NCBI RefSeq assembly: GCF_000372725.1
Contig: NW_005202113.1
Location: 71,891 to 135,890 of the forward strand
Reading direction: 5' to 3'
Origin: Emiliania huxleyi CCMP1516
Taxonomy: Eukaryota > Haptophyta > Isochrysidales > Noelaerhabdaceae
DNA length: 64,000 nt
The position numbers and the translations under genes are program-made. Below are positions 12,101 through 22,013 of this stretch, piece after piece. Position 1 is the first letter of the stretch, and each line of letters begins with the position of its first letter. The notes under the pieces were generated by a model. That model was not told the DNA's origin, ran no database searches, and saw nothing but the letters and a program-made list of their open reading frames with translations.

Positions 12101-15059
12101 CCTCTCCGTGTTCTTTACTCACACCTTTCGCCGTTAGGTCAACCGCGCGATGCCGGGCTCGTACTACAGCGACGTCGAGCGCACCATCTACCTCACGTAC
12201 GTGATCCTGGTGGAGGACATCGCAAAGTACGACGAGCTCTTTCAGCAGGAGCGCAAGTTCCTCAGCTTTGAGTACTGGAGCGCGCACGTCAGCCAGATCG
12301 ACTACGACGACCTGGTCTACGGGCTGGACCGCCTGTCCGAGATCGTGTCCAAGCAGCCCGACGCCAAGGACGGGCTGGTCCGGTTCCTGTACGAGATCAT
12401 CCTTCGCCGCATGGAGGTGCGCGACCGGTCTCGCTCGGTCAACTCGATCGACGTCATCTTCAACTTCGACTGCATCGGCTTCACCGGGACGCCCTTCATC
12501 GACAACTACCCCACCTTTGTGAGCGGCCCCCGCCTGCGCCTGGCGGCTGGCGCGATGGGGCCCTCTCCAACAGGCCCCTCTCGAATAGGCGTACCTGCGC
12601 TGCCAGCGCGAGGACGAGATCCCCGACATGATCGACCGCAGCTTCTACGCCTACTCGAGCGAGGCGCTCGGCGCGGACCTGTTCGAGGAGCGCTTTGCGC
12701 GCTTTCAGGGCCAAAACAGCCACGTGCTCGTCGAGTACGTGCCCTCCGACTTTGTCGCCGCCGCCGACGACGCGCGCGCCCCTCGCCGTCGGACGCCGCG
12801 CGCCGCCGCCTGCCCTCCTCACCCCCCCCCCCCCCCGGCCCTGGACCACGGCAGGAGCTCGCCGTGCTGGAGCACATCTTTGCGCGCGAGGAGCGCGTGC
12901 GCCTGCAGCGGGCCGAGCAGTCGGCCGAGGCGGGCTGCTCCAACGTGCTGGTCGACCTGTGCGGCATCTTCAAGCGCTCGTCCATCCACGACGTGCGCGA
13001 CCTCGTGCTCCGCCAGTTTGGGCCCGACCGCTTCCACTACGTCTACCACATCGACCAGGTGCGCGGCGGGACACGGCCGGTGGCACGCGCGCACGACGCG
13101 CCCACGACGCGCGCACGACGCGCCCACGACGCGCCCACGACCCTCGCTGCGCAGGTGGACGGCAGCGACCGCGTGCTGTGCGTCAACTCGAACTCGGACG
13201 TGCAGTTCGACGAGGAGTTTTACAAGTTCCTCTGCAAGACGTACGGCGAGGCGCTGCGCGAGCGGATCTTCTTCTTCGTCGACAACCGCAACGTCATCGG
13301 CAAGGACGTGCCCTTCCAGCTCGTCTACCAGCGGCGGTTCGGCCAGCCGCTCTTCATGCAGAGCGTCGTGCTCGCGCACGACGTGGACGACTTCAGCAAG
13401 ATCTGGCAGGCGATGGGCCGCTCGCGGACGATGAACGAGACGCGCTTCTCCATCTACAAGAGCGGCGTGCCCGAGGACGCCGTCGCCGGCGAGGGCGCGG
13501 GCGTGCGTGACATCAAGGCGCAGCGGTTCACGCAGCGGCTCTACGAGCGCAACTGCGACTGCAAGATGGCGGGCAACCTCTCGTCCATCTACCAGACCCT
13601 CGTCTCGCTCTTCAACCTCTCGCAGGGCCGCTTCTACTTTTGCGACGAGATTGTCAACACCTTTCTCGAAAAGATGGACGGCGCGCCTGGCGGCGAGCTC
13701 GGCGGCGTGCCGAGACGAGGCGTCGGCTCTCACCTCGCGCTGCTCGTGACTAGGCACCATCGGCGGCAAGCTGGCTCGCCACGAGGAGCAGCTCGTGCAG
13801 AAGGTGCTCGGCGTGCAGGTGCCCGCGCGGGTGCTGGCGCACATCCTCGCCAGCAAGTTTCGGAGGAGCCCCGTCCTCGCCGTCGCCGAGGAGCCGCTCA
13901 CGCCCGCCGTGCTCGAGGCGCTGCTGCGGCATGTGGTGCAGGTGTGTGCGCCGCCGAGACGCGCCGCCGAGACGCGCTCTCCCAACCTCCACCCCCCGCT
14001 CGACCCCCGCAGCAAAAGTTTGAGCAGCGCCTGCCGTCGGGCGACATCTTCGACGAGTTCCTGCTCCTGCTCTCGGGTGAGCAGCGGAGCCTGATGGAGA
14101 TCAGCTACACCAAGCAGCAGCAGAAGCAGAAGCAGAAGCAGCGCAACAAGAGCCAGGACAGCGACACGATGGACGTGTTTGACAAGCGGCACCAGCTCGA
14201 GCTCTGCGTTGAGGTTGACAACTACTTTGCGTACGCCCTCGAGGCGCGGACCGACCTGCCGCGGCGCTGGCTCAACCTGCCGCTGCCCGTGCCCATCCTC
14301 TCGCTCACCTGCGCGCTCGGCGGCGAGCGGCGCGAGATCCACGTCTACCCGACGCTGCAGTTTGTCTACTCGCACCACATCCAGGCGAGCTACATCACCC
14401 AGGAGGTCAAGGACGCGCTCGGCAGCCACCCCGACCCCGACGGCGTGTGCGCGCGCTTCCTCGCCGCGAGCAGCGCGCGGCGGGCCGGCGAGGCGCCGCC
14501 CGGCCCGGAGCTGGCCCACGCGCAGGCGGGCGCGAGCGTCGACCCCGCGCCGCGCAGCCCGCGGCGCAGCAACAACAGCGACGCGGCGCAGCAGCTCGAG
14601 ATCAAGGTGCGCGTCAACCACGTGCGGCAGAGCCCGCAGTTTACGCTCGCGGCGATCAGCGAGGGCGTGTACCTCTTGGGGATGAAGGATCAGTTCAACG
14701 CGTACGACTTGCCGGCGCACCCGCTGGCCGACCGCATCCAGTACGTCATCGATGAGGTTGGGCTGGTGCTCTTTGACCGCGGCGCCGGCGGCGCGAGCAG
14801 AGCGCTCGACAGCCTCGGCCCGTACTTTATTGAGAACTACATCCTGCTCGAGGTGCTGTCCAAGCAGGAGGTGGCGCAGAACGTGCTCGAGTACTATGTG
14901 TACCACAAGGAGAAGCTGCAGCGCAGCCTGGAGAGCTACAGCGAGGCGCAGGGCAAGGGCTTCATCTGCTGGCGCTTCTTGATGAACGAGGCGGTCAAGC
15001 AGGCGCGGGCCGACGCCGCGAGCGCGAGGGCGTCGCCGGTGCCGGCGGAGGGCGGCTGA
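6184..15059 (+). CDS. Predicted ULP1-like cysteine protease fused to DUF3638-type helicase/NTPase (2,359 aa, 23 exons)
   Basis: Giant soluble protein. Introns (donor type): 6625-6699 GC, 6751-6881 GT, 6984-7031 GT, 7102-7174 GC, 7261-7348 GT, 7872-7957 GC, 8047-8090 GC, 8178-8304 GT, 8585-8666 GC, 8752-8831 GT, 9163-9265 GT, 9587-9667 GC, 10050-10131 GC, 10368-10436 GC, 10487-10587 GT, 11666-11732 GC, 12072-12137 GT, 12519-12588 GT, 12772-12854 GC, 13059-13154 GT, 13681-13753 GC, 13942-14012 GT. All phases agree and give 7,080 coding nt. N-terminus: H114 (HFTAFQVL), D130 (YYDPLS), Q232 and C238 (QLTGNTCYF) have the order and H-D/Q-C spacing of ULP1/SENP (clan CE) proteases. Core: Walker A GSGKT (K1266), VVADEVDDF (about 1400-1408, split by an intron), FTGTP (about 1632), QAMGRSR (about 1858). 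The core resembles DUF3638/DUF3645 proteins, which are often labelled ubiquitin hydrolases. Residues after about 1950 are unassigned. Deconjugation of a ubiquitin-like protein is inferred, not shown. Start chosen as the first ATG; 6227 is an alternative. Confidence 0.85.
12071..12160 (+). repeat. Intron bounded by a perfect 24-bp direct repeat
   Basis: Bases 12071-12094 and 12137-12160 are identical. The first copy is the last exon base plus the start of the 66-nt intron; the second is the last intron base plus the first 23 nt of the next exon. The period of 66 is in frame, but an in-frame TAG at 12135-12137 means the segment must be spliced out for the protein to continue. Confidence 0.95.
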
Positions 15060-15656
15060 GCGCCCAGCCGTCGCTCTGTGCGGAGAAGAGAGAGAGAGAG
15101 GGTGTCAGAGAGCGCACTCGCGCCTTGTGCTCTCGTAACAGACAGGAACGTTCACCATCGGCCTGGTCTCAATCCGTCCACAGCTGTGTGACGCGTACCA
15201 AGTACCATCTCGCCCGCGCCGCCGCCAGCGCATGCTCCAGTCGGCATATCGGCGCCCCCCCAGGGGCAGCGGCGCGCCCCGCCGACTCGCGCTGTGAGCT
15301 GGGACCCGGCAACGCGGGGGCGGCAGCCGTCACGGTGGCGGCGTTTGGCGCGGCCACAGTGCACAGAGCGCTCGGTCACGTAAAGCGTTGCGTACGCTGT
15401 CCTCTCGTTTTCACACATCACAGAGAACAAAAAGATCTTGAGATAAGAAATGGCTCGCGCATATTCATGAGTTATGACGGAAACACATATGTTTATGTGG
15501 GGGACGTACCCATACTGTGTTCGCGCCTAGATGTGCGCACGGATCTCGGATGTACGTTTAATATTTTGGACTCAGAAACCCGTCGCGTGTACAACTCAAT
15601 AAAACATAGCCACGACCCACCTGGTCCGTGCGCCGCGCAATGGCGCGATTCTAGCT
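15060..15656. other. Intergenic with low-GC island
   Basis: This is the convergent 3' ends of two genes. GA repeats lie at 15087-15102. From about 15420 to 15610 the base composition drops to clearly AT-richer sequence than its surroundings, with a plus-strand frame containing SYDGNTYVYVGD. No start codon context or homologue is recognised. It could be a long 3' UTR or a relic insertion. Confidence 0.4.
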
Positions 15657-16595
15657 CTACTTCCAGTGCTGCTGGCTGATGCGCTTGGTGCCCCACTGCG
15701 CCGCGGCTGGCTCGGCAGGCGCCGGCGTGTCGCTGTCGGCCGGCTCCTCGTCAAGCGCGGGGCGGGAGGGCATGCACTTTGGCGCGGCGGGCAGGAGGCT
15801 CGAGAAGGCCTTGGACAGCTTCTGGATCAGCGTCGGTGGCCCCTCCTCCTCCTCCTCGGGAGCGACCGCGGGCGCCGCCTCGACCGCCGCCTCGGGCGCC
15901 GCCTCTGGAGCAGCCTCTGGAGCAGCCTCAGGCGCAGCCTCGGCCGCAGGCTCCGGAGCCGCGACCTCGGCAGTCTCGGCAGCCTCGGCCGCCGCGGCCG
16001 CGTGGCCGTAGGCGAGCCGTGCCTCGACCTCAGCAAGCTCCTCTGGCGTGACGCTCATCTCGCGGGCGAGGCCCGCCTCTCCCGCCGCCAGGGTGTATGC
16101 CCGCCACTCGACGCGAGCCTCCTCTTGCTCAGCGTCGTCGCGCTGGGCGACCGCATCGACCGCCCCAGTCAGCGCGCGTGCGACCGGCTGCTCCACCTCC
16201 GCCGCCGGCGCGTCGGCCTCCGCCGTCTCGACCGCCTCGGTCTCCTCGACAGCAGGCTCAGACTTGCGGCCCGAGAGGTAGTCGACCACCTGGCCCAAGA
16301 TGGAGGACGACTTGACCGGCTCGGTCGGCGGAGGCACCTCGTCGGCCGCTTCGGCAGGCGCCTCCTCGGCTGCGCTCTCTTCGGCCGCGACCTCGTCCTT
16401 GGGCTCCTCTGCAGCGGGCTCCTCCGCCTCGGGCGTCACGGCCGAGGGTGCAGCCGCCGCGTCGGCGGCGGGCGTCTCGGCGGGCGCGACCTCGGGCGTG
16501 GCGACGACGGCGGCGGTGTCGGCGGGAGCGCTGATCTGCTCCGGCTGCATCACCGGGTCGGCGATGTTGGTCGACTTGGAGCTGCAGGCACCCAT
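15657..16595 (-). CDS. N-myristoylated, acidic Ala/Glu/Pro-rich protein (312 aa)
   Basis: Single-exon minus-strand frame. The start at 16593-16595 was chosen because it creates MGACSSKS, a textbook N-myristoylation site (Gly2, Ser/Lys after) with Cys4 for palmitoylation, which predicts plasma or flagellar membrane anchoring. The body is mostly disordered Ala/Glu/Pro sequence with a tandem AAPE repeat (about residues 215-245). A conserved-looking segment SSSILGQVVDYLSGRK lies near residue 100 and PTLIQKLSKAFSSLLP near 255. The segment WRAYTLAAGEAGLAREM is the only other ordered-looking part. I do not recognise a family. Repeats of the AAPE type are prone to length variation. Confidence 0.75.
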   Translation of the reverse strand: MGACSSKSTNIADPVMQPEQISAPADTAAVVATPEVAPAETPAADAAAAPSAVTPEAEEPAAEEPKDEVAAEESAAEEAPAEAADEVPPPTEPVKSSSILGQVVDYLSGRKSEPAVEETEAVETAEADAPAAEVEQPVARALTGAVDAVAQRDDAEQEEARVEWRAYTLAAGEAGLAREMSVTPEELAEVEARLAYGHAAAAAEAAETAEVAAPEPAAEAAPEAAPEAAPEAAPEAAVEAAPAVAPEEEEEGPPTLIQKLSKAFSSLLPAAPKCMPSRPALDEEPADSDTPAPAEPAAAQWGTKRISQQHWK

Positions 16596-16717
16596 GGTTC
16601 GCTTGTGTTGTTGTGGTCGGCTGACTGCCTTGCGTCGTGCGTCCTTGGGAACGTGGCAAGTCGAAGTTGCGACGACGCCCCCGCTCGAGAAACTTGTGTG
16701 TCGAGCAACGAGCATCG

Positions 16718-16770
16718 TGGAGGAGAAGGAGGAGGAGGAGGAGAAGGAGGAGGAGGAGGAGGAGGAGGAG

Positions 16771-16856
<86 letters not shown>
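16718..16856. repeat. GGA / GA microsatellite upstream of a start codon
   Basis: A (GGA)n-like tract (about 16718-16775) runs into a nearly pure (GA)n tract of about 80 bp ending at 16855. On the minus strand this is a polypyrimidine CT tract about 125-260 bp upstream of the ATG at 16595. Confidence 0.95.
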
Positions 16857-16858
<2 letters not shown>

Positions 16859-17992
16859 CGGCGTCGCGGGGCGGCCGCGGCCTCCACCATCCTCTTCCAC
16901 ACCCTTGGCCTCAGTCGTCCGTGCAAATGGGGCAGTCCTCCTGGTGACAGAAATGGTCAACCTTCGTCCGCATCGAGGCCTCCTGCGCAGAGCCAGAGGT
17001 AAGCAGGCACCGTGTCCGGCACGCAGAAGGACAGCCTGCTGCAGTAGGTGCGCCCTTCATATAGTCATTTGACTCGTCGTCCCTCACAGGAAGATACTCG
17101 GGTTGAGGTGCATGCCGCACAGGACCCGACTGCACGGCGGGACTAATTCTGTTTTCGTTCGCCAGAACAGGATTCGGTACTTCAGCTCGGTTTAGTATCA
17201 TTGTATCCTTCTCGAGGGGGTATCAAGGTATGCTCTAGGCCTCTGTGGGGACCCATCTCGGCTGGGTATCAAAGTATCATCGGCGGCCGCGCAGCGAAGC
17301 GACAATTCACACCTCGCACGCGTTTATTATCGCTCTTAGCGCTTCCGGTTCCGCTGTTCGCGCGCCACGCCCAACCAACCAACCATATACCGAAATGGTC
17401 TCGTCGCAGCTACAGCTGGAGCAACGCTATCCGCCGAATCATTTGCTCTTCTGAAGAAGGCAGTAGCGAGCTGGGACAGTCCCATCATGGATTACATAGG
17501 TGATAGCCGTCAAAGCAGGCGGCGGATTGATTTCGGATTTTTTTTTATTTTTCCGCTTTCCCCCCAATTTAAGTGGTGCAGCGGTACGACCAACGTTGCC
17601 AGGTGACTCTCTCAGCGATTATGCTCGAGGCGGAAGGCGATGTCATCGAGGCCGCGGCCGCTCCCCCGCGGCTGCCGCAGCCGCACCGGCTGCCTAGCCC
17701 GGCTGGCGGCCGCAGGCCGTCCAATGCGACGACGGCCGCCCTCCTCGCCCAGCGCATTGCTTAGTGGTGCGCTCGCCTCCCTCCTGCGCGACGCTCATTC
17801 GAGCGCGTTGTCTGTCTCGGCCGGCGCGCGAAGAGGTGTGAAGAGGAGGGTCGTGTCCGGTGTGAGGGTAGCCCACGAGGGTATCAACCTATCCTCTAGG
17901 CACTAGGGGCCCAATGCGGATCCTCTCAAGTGTCAAGAGGGTATCAGGGTATAGCCCTGAAGTATGATATCCACCTGTGAAACATCTGGCGT
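16857..17992. other. Intergenic region with GTATCA repeat clusters
   Basis: No convincing gene. A minus-strand frame at 16911-17201 and a plus frame at 17573-17764 are short, lack family signals and are left uncalled. The main content is two clusters of a GTATCA-containing repeat, listed separately. Confidence 0.4.
17190..17956. repeat. Two diverged direct repeats flanking about 600 bp
   Basis: Segments 17216-17280 and 17876-17955 share the order GTATCA..(G/C)TAT..CTCTAGGC..GGGG..CCCA..GTATCA..GTAT. A further GTATCATTGTATCC lies at about 17194. The spaced GTATCANNNTAT-like motif therefore occurs five times in two clusters. The arrangement resembles ends of a small nonautonomous element, but no coding capacity or clear target duplication is seen. 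Confidence 0.55.
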
Positions 17993-18752
17993 ATGTCGCA
18001 GCCCGTTGGCGGTCGGGTCGCCGCGCGCGGTGCCGCCGACTCGCACTCTGCCGCCGCGGAGGAGCGCGAGCGTGACCTCCGCCGCGAGGTGCGCGAGCTA
18101 CGCGACGAGCTCCAGAAGCAGGTCTTTGCGCCGCTGCCGGGAGACTGTGGCGATCTGTCGGCTGAGTGGCAGGCCGCTCGCCTCGCTCAGAGCCAGCGGC
18201 AGGTTGCCCTGCTGGCGGAGGCTCTCGCGACGCGACAGGTGCCGAACGGCGGCTCCGCCGCCAGCCACGCCCTCACATTCCCACGGCTGACCGCTGCGGC
18301 TGCAGGATCTGAGCGTGGAGACCGAGGCGGTGCTGCTGCAGCTCTCGCAGCCCGCCGCCGACGGCACTCGCTCCGAGGCGTCGGCGTGGGCGTCGGCGGC
18401 GCTGCGCCGCCTCCGAGGCGTGCATCATGCCGAGGCGCGGCGCAGGCACGGCCGACGCGCCACGTCGCACACCACACCAGCACTACCCTGCACTCTCTAG
18501 GCCATCTCGACCGACCTGGTGCAGAAGTTTGCGTCGATGCCGCTGGGCGTGCCGCGTGCGGGCGGCGGCGGGAGGGGAGCCGACCGCGGAGCGGCGGCGG
18601 CGGCGGCGGCGCGAGGGCCGAGCGGCGGCGGCGGCGGCGGTGGCATGAGAGTGCCGGCGGCGCGCCCGGCGAGGCCACCGGCGCGGACGGTGGCCGAGGC
18701 GGCGCCGCGACGGGTTGGGAGAGGGACGCACCGGCCGGAGTGGCAGTCTTAA
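17993..18752 (+). CDS. Small coiled-coil protein, unknown (203 aa, 3 exons)
   Basis: Exons 17993-18238, 18306-18419 and 18501-18752, with introns 18239-18305 and 18420-18500 (both GT-AG) and phases consistent. Exon 1 carries a charged heptad region (EERERDLRREVRELRDEL, about residues 23-40) followed by a second helical stretch (SQRQVALLAEALATR). Exon 2 continues it with LSVETEAVLLQLSQ. Exon 3 starts ISTDLVQKFASMPLG and ends in a Gly/Ala/Arg-rich tail. The architecture fits a small cytoskeletal or centriolar adaptor (inference only). No named family is recognised. The ATG at 17993 follows the GTATCA repeat region by about 40 bp. Confidence 0.6.
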
Positions 18753-18900
18753 ACGCATGTGTCGGAAGGTTGCAAGCGCAGCCGGATGCAAGCGACCAGC
18801 AGCGTTGGGGGACACTGTTTTATATCTCAACACTCACGTTTTTATTAGTGTGTGAGGTCAAGTACCTGTCCCTGACGGAGAGGGGCGGGCTTCATAGCTG

Positions 18901-20379
18901 TCAGAGAGGGGCTTCTTGCTCCAGCATCAGCCGCCGCAGCTCCCGCGGGAAGGGCGTGTCGCGGCAGTCGAGGTCCTCGACGCTGGCCATGCCGCACCTG
19001 GTTCGATCCCTGCGGCAGCAGCGGCGAGCCTCGGGCAGCGGCCTGTGGAGCATCGTCCCCTTGAAGAGGTAGTACCTCGTCCCCGTCCCCAGAGCGAGCT
19101 CCTTGATGCTCACGTTGCTGGCGAGCGCCCACATCAGCAGCGCGTGCTCGCTGTAGAAGGCGTGGCGCAGCCGCAGCGGCCTCATCGGCGCGGCGCCTGC
19201 CACCCGAACGCGGTGCGTCTCGGGGTGCGGGGACAAGTGGGGACAAGCACACCCGTGCGTGCGGTCGCCGGGCGGCCACATCAGCCTCGGCGCGCCCGCC
19301 CACCTCGGGTCAATGTACCGCCACTCGCGCAGCATGCGTTGCAGCGCTCCGAGCACCACCTGGCGCCGCGCCTCGCCGCGCTCCCAGGCGTCCGCGCCGA
19401 CGCTCGGCGTGCGCGGCGCATCCGCAATGAGGGGCAGCTCCCCAATCTGAGGGAGGGGAGTGGGGCGAGGGACGATCGATTGTGGGTGGAGCGAGTGTTG
19501 AGCGTCGAGCGGATGAGGCCTTGCTAAAGAAGCGCCAGCTCTCGCAGTCAAAGGAGCAAGCGCTCGACGCGGCGACGCTTTGCAGGAAGTGGTCCACGGA
19601 GAAGGGCGCAAACTGCGTGTCGTTCCACACGCCGCTGCGCTCAAAGTGGGAGCCAATCGCAGCAAATACGCCTGCTGACGGGATGCGCGCGTCTGGCGGA
19701 GTGCTCTGGTGGGCAGAATCGGACGACGATCGCAGAGCCCCCGCGCCTGCTGCAGTCCGCATCGCGGCGCGTGCGCCCCAGAATACATGGTCGGTCGCCG
19801 CGTAGATGCTTCCTGCGATGCGACGCGAGGCTTGTGCGTGAGCTGAGCAGGTCTATCAGCTGACGTCCTTATCTGTAACCGCGGGTTGCCTGGGTCGCTT
19901 CTGGCGACACCGCACACGCGGGAGGATCGCCATCTGGGAAGCGGGACTGAATCGGCCCGTAGCTTGACCACCAGCTCGAACTGACGTCGTGCCCGTCGCT
20001 CGCGCTCCTCCATGAGCGCCCACGCAGCCTGAAGCCGGTGCCACTGCACTGCAGCGTACGGCTGCACCCACCCAGCTGGCCGAGGAGGCCTCGCCACAGT
20101 GCGAGGCTTGACGCCGGTGAGGTTTTGCAGAAGCGCTACCGTGCCCTCCTCCCACGTGTCGTAGGCCGCAACTCCCTCGATGCTCTGGCCGAGCAGCGCC
20201 GGCATCACAACGGCCACCGACGTGGAGGCGTCCTTTCCAGGGCAAGGTGGGTCGGTGACGAGGAAGATCTCTGCCGCGAGAGGGAGGAGGACGTACTCCC
20301 GCATGTACGAGGCGTGGAGTGTGGCGTTCGGGACGTGCCCGGAGCCGACCACGAGGGCGGCGACCCGGCACGCTGGCAT
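18901..20379 (-). CDS. Putative glycosyltransferase-like protein, at least 3 exons
   Basis: Minus-strand gene. The first exon contains VAALVVGSGHVPNATLH, a Pro-rich loop and FELVVKLRADS, a form of the 'xLRPD' strand seen in several nucleotide-sugar-dependent transferases. A second exon (acceptor near 19809) carries YAATDHVFWGARA and APFSVDHFLQSVA; its donor AAG|GC at 19520/19519 joins phase 0 to IGELPLIADAP (intron 19447-19519, GC-AG). The last part has FYSEHALLMWALA, similar to the C-terminal SE..L..WL helix of such enzymes, and a Cys/Arg-rich end. The intron between exons 1 and 2 could not be placed exactly. The start is taken at 20377-20379; an upstream in-frame ATG at 20568 is an alternative. 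Golgi or secretory location is a guess from the family. Confidence 0.55.
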   Translation of the reverse strand: MPACRVAALVVGSGHVPNATLHASYMREYVLLPLAAEIFLVTDPPCPGKDASTSVAVVMPALLGQSIEGVAAYDTWEEGTVALLQNLTGVKPRTVARPPRPAGWVQPYAAVQWHRLQAAWALMEERERRARRQFELVVKLRADSVPLPRWRSSRVCGVARSDPGNPRLQIRTSADRPAQLTHKPRVASQEASTRRPTMYSGAHAPRCGLQQARGLCDRRPILPTRALRQTRASRQQAYLLRLAPTLSAAACGTTRSLRPSPWTTSCKASPRRALAPLTARAGASLARPHPLDAQHSLHPQSIVPRPTPLPQIGELPLIADAPRTPSVGADAWERGEARRQVVLGALQRMLREWRYIDPRWAGAPRLMWPPGDRTHGCACPHLSPHPETHRVRVAGAAPMRPLRLRHAFYSEHALLMWALASNVSIKELALGTGTRYYLFKGTMLHRPLPEARRCCRRDRTRCGMASVEDLDCRDTPFPRELRRLMLEQEAPL

Positions 20380-20678
20380 GTGTGTGTGTCGACGTCCGTC
20401 CTCGAGAAGTTGGGGTTGCCCAGTCGAATCGGCGCGGCAAAACGGGGATGGAAGAAAAAAATCCCGCCGCGTCTGCTCTCTGCTCTCATGACTCCTCTCT
20501 CTATCATTTTCAAGGATAGTTAAAGCCGTAAGTGTTACTTTTGTGTCGACGCCCCCTTCAAGCTTCATCCACTACATACATAATATCGTCTCAATAGATC
20601 ATGGCACATACATAGTAGATCACGCACGCGGTGGAAGCTGGCGACGGACGCCCGCGCAACACGGGCATTCTGGTTGCT

Positions 20679-21718
20679 TCACCCCAGAAATGAGAGCCAG
20701 GAGGACAGCATCCCCATCGCAGGCGGGGCGCTCGCGGCGAGCTCTGCCAGCCGCTGCTCCTCGCCCGGCTGAGCCTTGCGCAGCTTCAGCTTGGGGGGCG
20801 GAAGCCGGCAATAGTCCAGCTTTGGGAGCGCGGCGCTGGCACCCTCGCCCAGTCGCGTCTCCGCGCGGCTCTTCTTGACGTCCGTCACGAGGGACCAGAT
20901 GAGCTTTGCAAACTCCTCGTCCACGCGGCGCACGTAGTAGACCCCCACCACGTCGTCGACCTCCCAGCTGAGCTGCATCTGATTGAGGCCGTCGCCGATG
21001 GAGCACATGCTCTTGTGGGGTAGCTCCACGTACCGCCGCTGCGCCTCGGCCGCGTCCTCGACATTGTCCCAGCAGCAGTTGACCCGCCAGTCCTCTGCCT
21101 GAGCGTTGACGCCCGACGTGCGCTTGTGGCCTTTGCGCGAGCAAGCCTGCGTCACGACTTGGTACCGGCGCGCGAGGTGCTGCTCAATACTGCCGCCGAC
21201 GGTCTTTGCACAACGGAGCCCCGTGCCATATGTCTGCTCGGGCGGAGGGGGCGCGGGCACGGGTTGTAGTCGAGGGTTTTGGGTGTGGGGCCGTGCTAAG
21301 TGGGTGAGCGGCGTGCCCTGTGGGAGTCAAAGGCGTATGCGCACGAGACTTGGGAGGCGTTGGTGCGGAGCATAAACCCGAAGGTGTCGCGGTACGACCT
21401 GGTCGGCAGGTCGTGCCGCAGCAGCGAGGTGGCTGCGCCTCGCCTTGTCAGCTGTTGAAGCGCACACTGCCGGAACTCCTTGACGAACGTTCCAGTCGGC
21501 ACAGCGGACTTGATGAAGCTCATGTTTACTCTGCGCGCGTCCTTCCTCAACTTTCGCTCGAGCGTGTCGCACTCGAAGGCCCTGATGAAGAAGCCGGAGC
21601 GAATCGTGCTCTCATAGTTGCACGGAGCCCCGTCGGGCGGGTTTTTGGGCACAAGCGACTGACGCAGGCTCATGAGTTGGCCGCTTTTGTCCTTGCTACG
21701 TCGATTGAAGAAGCCCAT
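20679..21718 (-). CDS. Unknown protein (318 aa, 2 exons)
   Basis: Exons 21718-21317 and 21233-20679, intron 21234-21316 (GC-AG), joining FDSH-R to TYGTGLRCAKTVGG in phase. The start MGFFNRRSKD at 21716-21718 was chosen over non-ATG extensions. The chain has a Ser/Arg-rich start, a region rich in aromatic and basic residues (FIRAFECDTLERKLRKDARR), and a domain with a Trp/Cys core (WRVNCCWDNVEDAAEAQRRY) and YYVRRVDEEFAKLIWSLV. No family recognised. Composition and frame continuity across the intron support it as a gene. Confidence 0.6.
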
Positions 21719-21854
21719 GGGCCTGCGCGTGCCTGGGAGCACCGGGGCGGTGGCAAACTTGGCAGACAGCCCTGACCGCAAGAATCGCAAAAGGCCACAG
21801 GAGCCTAAGCAGACTCCTGCCGTCCTGCGAGGAAGCGCTAGCGGAAATAATTGA

Positions 21855-22013
21855 AAACCACACCTCTACTGTAAGCGAAAAGAAAGGAGCGTACTCTTGA
21901 AATATCGCTGTGGACTAGCGCTAGACGGTAGTCATAGCAAGAAAACAGGGGGCTGCCGCGGATCATAGCCTTGCCTTCTCTCTACGCTGGGCCATCACCG
22001 GGGCCATGTGCCT
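21855..22013. other. Short intergenic spacer
   Basis: AT-richer spacer between the start of one minus-strand gene and the end of the next. Nothing else seen. Confidence 0.4.

Noticed and set aside
9608..14906. Long minus-strand frames (678 and 695 codons) opposite the DUF3638-type gene
   Set aside because: They are antisense to exons with conserved helicase motifs. Their sequence is a Val/Glu/Leu/Arg shadow of GC-rich codons and they cross real introns without disturbance.
19005..19022. GGTTCGATCC, another B-box-like word
   Set aside because: Coding sequence of the glycosyltransferase-like gene. One base off the consensus spacing and no cloverleaf.
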